NCBI RefSeq assembly: GCF_028290645.1
Contig: NZ_JAQGJL010000275.1
Span: forward strand, 1 to 32,710
Direction: 5' to 3'
DNA length: 32,710 bases
Source: Devosia sp.
GTDB taxonomy: Bacteria > Pseudomonadota > Alphaproteobacteria > Rhizobiales > Devosiaceae
Shown here piece after piece: positions 1-7,338 of this stretch; positions within the stretch are counted from its first letter, which is position 1, and every line of letters begins with the position of its first letter. Position numbers and translations under genes: made by a program. The notes beneath the pieces were generated by a model. That model was given only the letters and a program-made list of their open reading frames with translations. It ran no database searches and had not been told where the DNA came from.

Positions 1-1244
1 GGATTGAGCGAAGCGAAGGGATCCTGGAAAACCATCTGCATGTCGCGGCGGGCGCGGCGGAGGTCGGCGTGGCCGAGCGCGCGGATGTCCCAGCCATCGA
101 GCGAGACCTGGCCCGAGGTGGCCTCGACGAGCCGGAGGATGGAGCGGCCGGTGGTGGACTTGCCACAGCCCGACTCGCCGACCAGCGCGAGCGTCTGGCC
201 GACATTCACCGAGAAGCTGACGTCTTCGACGGCGTGGACGTTGGCGACAGTGAGGCGGAGCGGGCCGCCCTTCACAGGGAAACGGGTGGTGAGGTTCTTC
301 ACCTCGAGCAGCACACGCGGGGCAGTCTCGGCGACGGCCCTGGCAAGGGTGGGCTCGGTGGAGGCGCCCATGATCGGCATCGGCTCGGGCGCCGGCTTGC
401 CCCGCATCGAGCCTAGCCTGGGGACAGCCGCCAGCAGCGCCTTGGTGTAGTTCTCCTTCGGCGCCTCGAAGATCTGGTTGACTGGGCCCTCCTCGACGAT
501 CCTGCCGCGATACATGACGACGACGCGATCGGCGACCTGCGCGACCACCGCCATGTCGTGGGTGATGAACAGCACGGCCATGCCGTTCTCGCGCTTAAGC
601 CGGTCGATGAGGGCGAGGATTTCGGCCTGGATGGTGACGTCGAGTGCGGTTGTCGGTTCGTCGGCGATCAAGAGCCGCGGCCGGCAGGCCATGGCCATGG
701 CGATGACGACGCGCTGCCGCATACCGCCCGAGAGTTCGTGCGGATATTGTTTCAGCCGCCGCTCGGGCTCGGGGATACGGACTTCCCTGAGCAGGTCGAG
801 CGCCTTGGCGCGGGCAGCGTCGGCGCCGAGGTGACGGTGCCGCTGCAGGCCGTCGGTCAGCTGCCGCTCGATGGTGAAGACCGGGTTGAGCGAGGTCATC
901 GGCTCCTGGAAGATCATGCCGATCTCGTTGCCCCGGATCGACTGCATCTCGGACATGGGCGACTTGGTGACATCGATCACCTCGCCGCTCTGGCGCACGA
1001 AGCGCAGGCTGCCGCCGGTGATCTTGCCGCCGCCGAACTCGACGAGGCGCATCAGCGACAGCGAGGTCACCGACTTGCCCGAACCGGACTCGCCGACGAC
1101 GCAGACGGTTTCGCCCGGCTGGATGGAGAAACTGACGTCCTCGACGCCGACAATGGTGCCGCCGTCGGTCTGGAACTCGACGCGGAGCTTGTCGATGGCG
1201 ACGATCGGTTCAACGGCAACGGCTGGTTCGATGGCATCGAGCAT
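1..1244 (-). CDS. Dipeptide/oligopeptide ABC transporter, fused double ATP-binding protein (3' end cut by window edge)
   Basis: Energises the peptide-type importer encoded just upstream by ATP hydrolysis at the inner face of the cytoplasmic membrane. The reading frame gives 414 residues before the window edge and contains two ABC domains in tandem, as in GsiA-type DppD-DppF fusions. Domain 1 has Walker A GESGSGKS (about residues 51-58), signature LSGGM (171-175), Walker B LLIADEP (191-197) and the switch His at 229. A linker at about 262-310 leads to domain 2 with Walker A GESGCGKST (356-364) and a Q-loop (VFQDP, about 405-409). The rest of domain 2 lies outside the window; the usual length is about 550-620 residues. 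The ATG at 1244 lies 3 bp after the stop of the upstream permease gene, so translation is probably coupled. Substrate is not readable from the ATPase. Confidence 0.93.
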   Translation of the reverse strand, partial: MLDAIEPAVAVEPIVAIDKLRVEFQTDGGTIVGVEDVSFSIQPGETVCVVGESGSGKSVTSLSLMRLVEFGGGKITGGSLRFVRQSGEVIDVTKSPMSEMQSIRGNEIGMIFQEPMTSLNPVFTIERQLTDGLQRHRHLGADAARAKALDLLREVRIPEPERRLKQYPHELSGGMRQRVVIAMAMACRPRLLIADEPTTALDVTIQAEILALIDRLKRENGMAVLFITHDMAVVAQVADRVVVMYRGRIVEEGPVNQIFEAPKENYTKALLAAVPRLGSMRGKPAPEPMPIMGASTEPTLARAVAETAPRVLLEVKNLTTRFPVKGGPLRLTVANVHAVEDVSFSVNVGQTLALVGESGCGKSTTGRSILRLVEATSGQVSLDGWDIRALGHADLRRARRDMQMVFQDPFASLN

Positions 1245-1247
1245 GGC

Positions 1248-2066
1248 TTACCCCCTGACCCGCGGGTCGAGCACGTCGCGCAGGACGTCGCCGAACATGT
1301 TGAGGCCGAGCACGGTGAGCGCCACGGCGGCACCGGGAACGAGCGCGGTCCAGGGCGCCACGTCGAGATAGTCGCGGGAGGCCTGGATCATCAGGCCCCA
1401 GCTCGACTGCGGCGGCTGGGTGCCCAACCCGAGGAAGGAGAGGCCAGCCTCGGCGAGGATGGCGAAGGCAAGGCTGATGGTCGCCTGGACGATGATCTGC
1501 GGCATGATGTTGGGCAGGATGTGCCTGAGGATCATCTGCAGGTCGTTGGTGCCGGAGGCGCGCGCCGCCTCGACATAGGGCATCTGCACCACCCGCAGCG
1601 CCTCGCCGCGGACGATGCGGGCGAGGAACGGGGTGAAGGCGATGCCGATGGCGATGATGGTGTTCTGCAGGTTCGGGCCGAGCATGGCGCTGATGGTCAG
1701 CGCCAAGAGCAGCGCCGGGAAGCTCAGCAGCGTATCGACCAGCCGCATCAGCACATTGTCGACATGGCCGCGATAGTAGCCGGAGATGATGCCGAGCGGC
1801 AGGCCGATGATGATGCTGAGGCCGACCGCGAGGCCCGCGATGGTCAGCGAGGTCCTCGCCCCGAGCATGACGCGATAGAGCAGGTCGCGGCCGAGCTGGT
1901 CGGTGCCGAGCAGGTGCGCGAGCGCCGGCCCCTTGAGACGCGCGGCCATGTTCATCTTGTTGGCGGCGGCATCGGGGATGAAGAGCGGGGCGAGGATGGC
2001 GATGAGCAGGATCGCGACAATCACTCCCAGTCCAACCAGCGCCTTGGGCGTAAGGAAACGCTTCAT
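1248..2066 (-). CDS. Dipeptide/oligopeptide ABC transporter permease, DppC type
   Basis: Inner-membrane permease of the peptide-type (PepT family) ABC importer, 272 residues. It has an N-terminal membrane segment (about 9-29), a core of further hydrophobic segments, and the cytoplasmic EAA loop that docks on the ATPase (YVEAARASGTNDLQMILRHI, roughly residues 165-185). The C-terminus ends in the family-typical LDPRVRG. The GTDQLGRD motif after the first segment is characteristic of DppC/OppC proteins. The gene starts 6 bp after the stop of the DppB-like gene and ends 3 bp before the ATPase gene, as in a normal dpp-type operon. The family is certain; whether the cargo is a peptide, an amide or an opine-like compound is not. 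Confidence 0.95.
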   Translation of the reverse strand: MKRFLTPKALVGLGVIVAILLIAILAPLFIPDAAANKMNMAARLKGPALAHLLGTDQLGRDLLYRVMLGARTSLTIAGLAVGLSIIIGLPLGIISGYYRGHVDNVLMRLVDTLLSFPALLLALTISAMLGPNLQNTIIAIGIAFTPFLARIVRGEALRVVQMPYVEAARASGTNDLQMILRHILPNIMPQIIVQATISLAFAILAEAGLSFLGLGTQPPQSSWGLMIQASRDYLDVAPWTALVPGAAVALTVLGLNMFGDVLRDVLDPRVRG

Positions 2067-2072
2067 CGGCGG

Positions 2073-3014
2073 TCACCCCAGCCTGATGCGCGGATCGACA
2101 AGCAGGTAGAGCAGGTCGACGAGCAGGTTGGTGAGCATCACCACGGCGGCGATGACGAAGACGGTGGCCTGGATCAGCGGCACGTCGCGGTTCAACAGCG
2201 CCTGGTAGGTCAGCCAGCCCATGCCGGTGTAGTTGAAGAGCGTTTCGATGACGATGATCGAGCCGAAGAGGTAGCCCACCTGCAGGCCCGCGATGGTCAT
2301 CACCGGGCCGATGGCGTTGGCGAGGCCGTAGCGCCAGATGACGGTGCGCTCCGCCAGCCCCTTGGCACGGGCGACGCGGATGAACTCCTGGCCGAGGATG
2401 CCGACCATGGTGGAGCGGGTCATGCGGGTCAGATGCGCCATGAGGCCCAGGCCCAGTGCCAGTGACGGCAGGAAGGCGTGCTCGACGGCGAGGCCGAAAT
2501 CGACCCCCGGGTCGGCGTATCCGCTCGAAGGGAGCCAGCCGAGAGTGCGGGCAAAGAGCAGGATCAGCATGATGCCCCAGAAGAAATCGGGGAGACTGAC
2601 GCCGAGCAAGGCGGCGGAGGACGAGACGCTGTCCTGCCACTTGTCGCGGTGAACCGCCGACCAGACGCCGAGTGGCACCGCGACGGCGAGGGCGATGGCC
2701 ATGGACATCACCACGATGAGCGCGCTGGCTTTGATCTTCTGGCCCAGGAGGTCGAGGATCGGCGCCTTGAAGATCAGCGACTGGCCCCAGTCGCCGGTGA
2801 ACATGCCGGCGATCCAGCGGCCGTACTGGACGATGAGCGGGTCATTGAGGCCAAGCGAATGGCGCAGGCCCTCCAGCGCCTCGGGATTGCTCTGCGTGCC
2901 CATGATCATCATGGCGACGTCACCGGGCAGGATGTTGGTGACGCCGAAAGTGATCGCCGAGATGAGGAACAGGGTCAGGACGATGGAGAGCAGGCGATTG
3001 AGGAGATAGCTCAT
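2073..3014 (-). CDS. Dipeptide/oligopeptide ABC transporter permease, DppB type
   Basis: Partner permease of the same importer, 313 residues from ATG 3014. A longer frame opens at 3071, but the extra 19 residues are Pro/Arg-rich and run through the intercistronic hairpin. MSYLLNRLLSIVLTLFLISA is the normal DppB N-terminus, so the shorter form was chosen. Family marks are the first membrane segment followed by the ILPGD motif (about 28-32), the EAA loop (EFIRVARAKGLAERTVIWRY) and the terminal VDPRIRLG. Upstream, 63 bp separate it from the binding-protein gene, and that gap contains a strong hairpin. Shine-Dalgarno is weak (GTGGA), which fits low expression relative to the binding protein. Confidence 0.94.
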   Translation of the reverse strand: MSYLLNRLLSIVLTLFLISAITFGVTNILPGDVAMMIMGTQSNPEALEGLRHSLGLNDPLIVQYGRWIAGMFTGDWGQSLIFKAPILDLLGQKIKASALIVVMSMAIALAVAVPLGVWSAVHRDKWQDSVSSSAALLGVSLPDFFWGIMLILLFARTLGWLPSSGYADPGVDFGLAVEHAFLPSLALGLGLMAHLTRMTRSTMVGILGQEFIRVARAKGLAERTVIWRYGLANAIGPVMTIAGLQVGYLFGSIIVIETLFNYTGMGWLTYQALLNRDVPLIQATVFVIAAVVMLTNLLVDLLYLLVDPRIRLG

Positions 3015-3038
3015 CGGCAATATCCACGTGGGGCGGGT

Positions 3039-3064
3039 GGCCGGCCCGAAGGATCGGGCCGGCC
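3039..3064 (-). promoter_or_regulatory. Intercistronic hairpin between binding-protein and permease genes
   Basis: A perfect 11-bp inverted repeat (GGCCGGCCCGA, loop of 4 nt, TCGGGCCGGCC) lies 14 bp after the binding-protein stop and 25 bp before the DppB start. There is no T-tract, so full Rho-independent termination is unlikely. By analogy with malE-malF-type hairpins it probably protects the upstream transcript from 3' decay or partly attenuates transcription, giving more binding protein than membrane subunits. The structure is read directly; the role is inferred. Confidence 0.7.
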
Positions 3065-3077
3065 GGGGCAAGGTCGG

Positions 3078-4622
3078 TCAGGCCTTCAGCCACACCTTGT
3101 GGAAGTTGAGGTTGGAGCCGTTCGGGTGAACGATGGTGTCGAGGCCGTTGACAGTGGTCTGCGCGGCGATCGAGCCGTTGCGGAACCACAGGATGATGTC
3201 GTGGGTCTCGTCGAACACCCGCTGCTGCACCTGCTTGTAGATGTCGGCGCGCGCTGCGGGGTCCACCGTCACGCGGGCCTTGGTGACGAGGTCGTCGATC
3301 ACCGGGTCGCTGATATGGCGATAGTTGAAGGCGCCGGTCGAGTGCCAGAGGCTGTAGTAGAGGAAGTCCGGCTCCCACAGGGTGAAGAAGTTCATCATCG
3401 AGATCTGGAAGTCCTTGTTGACCCAGACCTGGCTGAGCCAATCCGCCCAGGTCAGCTGCTCGATGGTCATGTCGACGCCGGCGGCCTTGAACCACTCGAC
3501 CATGATCTGCGCCGCTTCGATATGGTACGGGTAGTTGGTGGTCGCCTTGAACACGACTTTCAGCTGGCCCGGGCCGTAGCCGGCCTCGGCGAGCAGCGCC
3601 ACGGCCTTCTCGATGTCCTGCGGACGATTGGCGAGGGCCGAGTTGTAGGAAGCCGAGGTCGGATAGCTCGGCGAGGCGGTGGTCCGGCCCTGCCCCCACA
3701 GAGCGCCCTGCAGCAGCATCTCCTTGTCGATGATCAGGTCCATCGCCATGCGGACCTTGGGATCCTTGAACGGCTCGAAGTCGTGGTTGAGGTTGACGAA
3801 GTCCCAGTTGAGCGGGAACCAGGTCACGGTCTGGAACTTGGTGTCGGCCTTGATCTCGTCCATCCGGTCGGCCGGGATGTCGTTGATCATGTGCAGTTCG
3901 CCGGTGCGCAGACCCGTCAGGCGCACCGTCGGCTCGGTGATCTCGCGGGCGATGACCTTCTCGAGATAGGCCGGGCCGTCCCAGTAGTCGTCGAAGCGGG
4001 CGAGTTCGACCTGGTGGCCGGCCTCGTAGCTGACGAACTTGAAGGGACCGGCGCCGATCGGCGTGGTGCCCTGCTTGTCGCCCGAGCCCTCAGGCATGAT
4101 GACGCCGGCGCCGTTCTCGGCGAGGCGGCTGAGGAACGGCGCGTTCACACCGCTCATCTTGACGATGACGGTAAGGTCGTCGGGAGTCTCGATCGCCGCG
4201 ACGTTGTTGAAGACCTCGAAGTTCACCGCGCCCGTCGCGGGGTCCTTGCAGCGCTCGAACGAGTATTTCACGTCGGCGGAGGTCATGGTCTTGCCGTCGT
4301 GGAACTTGACGCCGGGCCGGAGTTTGAAGGTGTAGGTGAGCCCGTCCGCGCTTTCCTCGAAGCTCTCGGCAAGCATCGGGATGACGGACAGGTTCGCGTC
4401 CACGGTGACGATCGAATTGTGGACGTTCTGCAGAACGCGGTTCGTCGAGGCGGTGCCGGTCTGGTGCATGTCGAGGTTCTGGACGGTCTCGGAATGGCCC
4501 CAGATGAGGGTGCCGCCGCTCACCGGCGTTTCCTGCGCCAGCGACACGCCGGGGAGGAAGGAGAACACGGCGGTGCTACCCATAAGCATCGCCGTCGAGG
4601 AGAGGAATTGCCTGCGCTTCAT
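3078..4622 (-). CDS. Periplasmic substrate-binding protein, family 5 (peptide/nickel/opine type), Tat signal
   Basis: Receptor that captures the substrate in the periplasm and delivers it to the DppBC-like permeases; 514 residues, normal for SBP family 5. The N-terminus carries a twin-arginine signal (RRQFLS, residues 3-8), a hydrophobic stretch to about residue 25 and a likely cleavage after SLA at 27-29, so it should be exported folded. Mature-region family marks include GTLIWGHSETVQNLDMHQTG-like strands near the start and the typical LRPGVKFHDGKTMTSADVKYS segment around 100-120. AGGGA lies 8 nt before the ATG. It follows the amidase gene by 90 bp. Association with an amidase and an M14 peptidase points to a peptide- or amide-containing ligand, but this is inference. 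Confidence 0.95.
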   Translation of the reverse strand: MKRRQFLSSTAMLMGSTAVFSFLPGVSLAQETPVSGGTLIWGHSETVQNLDMHQTGTASTNRVLQNVHNSIVTVDANLSVIPMLAESFEESADGLTYTFKLRPGVKFHDGKTMTSADVKYSFERCKDPATGAVNFEVFNNVAAIETPDDLTVIVKMSGVNAPFLSRLAENGAGVIMPEGSGDKQGTTPIGAGPFKFVSYEAGHQVELARFDDYWDGPAYLEKVIAREITEPTVRLTGLRTGELHMINDIPADRMDEIKADTKFQTVTWFPLNWDFVNLNHDFEPFKDPKVRMAMDLIIDKEMLLQGALWGQGRTTASPSYPTSASYNSALANRPQDIEKAVALLAEAGYGPGQLKVVFKATTNYPYHIEAAQIMVEWFKAAGVDMTIEQLTWADWLSQVWVNKDFQISMMNFFTLWEPDFLYYSLWHSTGAFNYRHISDPVIDDLVTKARVTVDPAARADIYKQVQQRVFDETHDIILWFRNGSIAAQTTVNGLDTIVHPNGSNLNFHKVWLKA

Positions 4623-4712
4623 GATGATGTCCCTGTGGTTGACGTCGTGAACTGAGATCCGGCGACCGTCCTGCTCGGGCAGGCTTCTCGTTGGTTGGTT
4701 GAATTGTCCGGG

Positions 4713-6371
4713 CTAGCTGGCCAAGGTCGGGCGACGGTCGGCGACCGCCAGTTCCCGCTCCAGCGCGATGCCCAGGTTGAGGATCGGGCCCTCGTCAAAG
4801 AGCCGGCCCCAGAGCGAGATGCCCTGCGGGACAGTGAATTTCCGGCTGGAGCCATCCTCCTCGCCGGTCGTGAGCTTTCCCGCACCCAGCGAAGCGAGAC
4901 TGCGCGTGCCGAGCTCTTCGAAGCCGGAGCGCAAATGCAGGCAGGGGTGGCCGGTGAAATTGCTGGCGACCAGCATCGGCCCGGTCATGAACGGGCCGAT
5001 CAACGCGTCGACCTCGTGGAACAGCCCGTCGAGCGCCAGCATCACCTCGTAGCGCAGCCGGTCGAGCTGGATGTGGTCGACCGCCGACAGGAAACGAGCC
5101 TTGCGGAAGGTATTGGGCCAGGCGCCGTCATCCTGCCAGGTCAGGGTGTCGTCGAGGTTCTCGAGCGTCAGCCCCTCGAACGCGGCGGCGGCTTCGGCAT
5201 AGAGGATGTTCATCAGCGCCCCGTACGGGAGCTCAGGCAGCTTGACCTCGACGACCTCGATCCCGAGCCGTCGCGCCGCTTCCAGTGCGGCGTGGTCGAC
5301 CTCGGTGGCCCCCTCCCCGAACGCCTCGGCCAGGTAGCCGAGGCGCAGGCCCTTGATCCCGGCCTCGGCATCGAAATGGAACGGCGCATCGATCGAGGAC
5401 CGGTCGGGGGGATCGCCGCCGTTAAGAGCGGCCATCACGATCGCGGTGTCCTCGACCGAGCGGCAGATCGGGCCGACCTTGTCCAGCGACCAGCACAGCG
5501 CCATGCCGCCGGCACGCGATACCCGTCCGAAAGTTGGCCTGAGGCCGGTGGTGCCGCAGCGCTGGCTGGGTGAGGTGATGGAGCCGAGGGTTTCGGTGCC
5601 GATGGAAAAAGCGCAGAGGCCGGCGGCGGTCGCCGAGGCCGAGCCGGCGCTCGAGCCGCTCGAGCCTTCGTTGAGGTTCCACGGATTGCGCGTCCGCCCG
5701 CCATACCAGATGTCGTTGTAGGCGAGCGCGCCAACCGTGGTCTTGCCCAGCAGCACGGCGCCGGCGGCGCGCAGCTTCTGGACGATGGTCGCGTCCGCAT
5801 CCGGCACGCGGTCGCGGAAGGGTTCCGCGCCCCAGCCGGTGACGATGCCGCGGGTGTCGAACAGGTCCTTCAGGCCATAGGGGATGCCGTGCAGCGGCCC
5901 CAGATTGGTGCCGGCGCGGGTCAGGGCGTCGGCGGCGTCGGCCTCGGCGCGGGCGACCTCGGTCGTGACCATGGCAAAGCATTCGAGCTTGGGTCCGAGC
6001 GCAGCGATGCGCGCGAGGTAGATCTCGGTCAGTCGCCGGCTGGTGATCGCGCCCGACGCGATCCAGGCGGATAGTCGCGTCACCGGAGCGAAGGCGATGT
6101 CTTCATCGTTGGCCGGCACGGGGACCGCCACAATTTTGGAGAGCCGCAGCGAGCCGGCCGCGTGCGGCATGCGGAAGTTCGCCAGTCTGGGGTCGAAGCG
6201 GGACGCCATCGGCGTGGAATTGGGCAGCGCGACGGCGCGGCGCAGCCGAGCCGACTCGATCTGGCCTTCGAGGTTGTCCAGCATCTGCCGGCGTTCCTCG
6301 GCGGTGTACGTGACCCCCAGCAGCTTTTCCGCCGACTCGATGTCGCTGCTGCTCAGCACCTGCTCGTTCAC
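4713..6371 (-). CDS. Amidase-signature family hydrolase
   Basis: Hydrolyses a C-N amide bond, releasing an acid and ammonia or an amine; predicted cytosolic because no signal peptide is visible. The 552-residue protein has the complete amidase-signature Ser-cisSer-Lys triad: Lys168 in HGIPYGLKDLFDT, cis-Ser240 in SGSSAGSASATAAG, and nucleophile Ser264 in GTETLGSI (24 residues after Ser240, the family spacing). About 90 residues of charged helical N-terminus precede the catalytic core. The start is GTG at 6371, supported by GAGGA 6 nt upstream. It lies between the GntR gene (15 bp gap) and the importer genes, so it is probably the first catabolic step for the imported compound. Substrate cannot be assigned; allophanate hydrolase and GatA are possible relatives, but the context is not theirs. 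Confidence 0.93.
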   Translation of the reverse strand: MNEQVLSSSDIESAEKLLGVTYTAEERRQMLDNLEGQIESARLRRAVALPNSTPMASRFDPRLANFRMPHAAGSLRLSKIVAVPVPANDEDIAFAPVTRLSAWIASGAITSRRLTEIYLARIAALGPKLECFAMVTTEVARAEADAADALTRAGTNLGPLHGIPYGLKDLFDTRGIVTGWGAEPFRDRVPDADATIVQKLRAAGAVLLGKTTVGALAYNDIWYGGRTRNPWNLNEGSSGSSAGSASATAAGLCAFSIGTETLGSITSPSQRCGTTGLRPTFGRVSRAGGMALCWSLDKVGPICRSVEDTAIVMAALNGGDPPDRSSIDAPFHFDAEAGIKGLRLGYLAEAFGEGATEVDHAALEAARRLGIEVVEVKLPELPYGALMNILYAEAAAAFEGLTLENLDDTLTWQDDGAWPNTFRKARFLSAVDHIQLDRLRYEVMLALDGLFHEVDALIGPFMTGPMLVASNFTGHPCLHLRSGFEELGTRSLASLGAGKLTTGEEDGSSRKFTVPQGISLWGRLFDEGPILNLGIALERELAVADRRPTLAS

Positions 6372-6386
6372 TGCTGTTCCTCGTCT

Positions 6387-7112
6387 CTAGAATTTGGCTG
6401 GAATAGGGATCGCAGCAGGCGCCATCGCGCCCACCCGGGTGAGATTTTGCATGAGCGTGGAGAGGTGTTCGTGCATGGCGCTGCCGGCAGCGTCGGAGTC
6501 GCCGGCCTCGATTGCGTCGATGATGGCGTTGTGCTGTCGGTCGGTGATCTTGAGCGTTTCGAGCGAACGAGCCCTCGATCGCAGGCCGCGCCAGACCTCG
6601 TTGGCGCGAACCTCATCGAGCAGGGCGAACATGGTCATCAACGGGCGGTTGCCGGCGGCCTGCGCAATCAGGCGATGCAATGCCCCGTCCCAGAGCTCGG
6701 TGGAGTCGGGGTCCGTCGCATCGAGCACACGGCGGGCGAGGTGGCGCATCCGCTTGACGTCGTCGGGAAGGACCCGTCGCGCGCACAGCGAGGCCAGCGC
6801 CGGCTCGATGCAAAGGCGGGCTTCCATCACCTGGACAGGGGTGGTTTCGCCGACCAGTTGGGCGGCCAGCACCCCAGTCGGGTCAGGCTGCTGACCGGCG
6901 AAGGTCCCCTTCCCCTGCCGCCGCCAGATCAGCCCCTCGGCCTCGAGGGATTCCAGCGCCAGCCGCACGGCACGCCGCCCGACATGCAGCTGGGTGCAGA
7001 GCTCCCGTTCTGTCGGTAGCCGGCCGTCCTGCCCAACGCCGCCATTGTTGATCAGCGCCATGAGCCTGGCGCGGACAATGGTCGAATTGTTGGTGACGTC
7101 GCCGTCGAACAT
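6387..7112 (-). CDS. GntR-family transcriptional regulator, FadR/FCD subfamily
   Basis: Likely ligand-responsive repressor of its own operon (regulator, amidase, importer). It has 241 residues: a winged helix at about 10-75 (LPTERELCTQLHVGRRAVRL, then the wing RRQGKGTFAG) and a C-terminal FCD effector domain at about 90-225. The FCD metal-site residues can be placed at Asp142, His146, His194 and His216. The FCD class usually binds carboxylate-containing ligands, which would suit an acid released by the amidase. The ATG at 7112 follows a candidate promoter with a perfect inverted repeat over the start-site region. Only 15 bp separate its stop from the amidase start, so it heads the operon. Confidence 0.94.
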   Translation of the reverse strand: MFDGDVTNNSTIVRARLMALINNGGVGQDGRLPTERELCTQLHVGRRAVRLALESLEAEGLIWRRQGKGTFAGQQPDPTGVLAAQLVGETTPVQVMEARLCIEPALASLCARRVLPDDVKRMRHLARRVLDATDPDSTELWDGALHRLIAQAAGNRPLMTMFALLDEVRANEVWRGLRSRARSLETLKITDRQHNAIIDAIEAGDSDAAGSAMHEHLSTLMQNLTRVGAMAPAAIPIPAKF

Positions 7113-7130
7113 GTGCTGCCGAGCCGTACC

Positions 7131-7151
7131 GAACCAATGCCCTATTGGTTC
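7131..7151 (-). promoter_or_regulatory. Candidate GntR operator (perfect inverted repeat)
   Basis: GAACCAAT, 5-nt spacer, ATTGGTTC: an exact 8-bp inverted repeat 18 bp upstream of the GntR start codon. It sits immediately downstream of the proposed -10 box, so a bound dimer would cover the transcription start. Size and symmetry suit a GntR/FCD dimer, although the sequence is not the classical FadR consensus. Autoregulation is inferred from position. Confidence 0.6.
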
Positions 7152-7179
7152 AGCTTAGCCGCGCACAAGAATGTGTCAA
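7152..7179 (-). promoter_or_regulatory. Candidate sigma-70 promoter of the GntR-amidase-transporter operon
   Basis: On the minus strand a perfect -35 box TTGACA (7179-7174) is followed after 16 nt by TAAGCT (7157-7152), a partial -10 match. Transcription would start near 7145, inside the inverted repeat at 7131-7151, leaving a leader of about 30 nt before the GntR start. Confidence 0.5.
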
Positions 7180-7338
7180 CTGCAATCGATGCCTGATTTT
7201 TAGGCGGAGCAGCCCGCCGCGGGAGGGCGGGAGACGCGCTTCGCAGTTACCAAAGCGGGCAATGGTATGGTGCCACCAGCTTCGGAAAGTCGCCGCCCGG
7301 GCGGCCGGACTAGCGGTCTAGCCGCCGTGCTGCGCCTC

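Noticed and set aside
3015-3071. Upstream extension of the DppB-like permease
   Set aside because: The extra residues are encoded by the intercistronic hairpin and spoil the normal N-terminal membrane segment.
558-4655. Very long open frames on the plus strand (558-2465 and 2478-4655)
   Set aside because: They lie opposite clear ABC transporter genes. The predicted proteins are rich in Asp, Glu, Gly, Arg and His with no domains, the usual product of GC-rich codon bias on the antisense strand.
7292-7305. Perfect 14-bp palindrome GCCGCCCGGGCGGC
   Set aside because: It lies 34 bp downstream of the M14 stop but has no loop or T-tract. Pure G/C palindromes of this size are expected by chance in such DNA, so I do not call it a terminator or operator.
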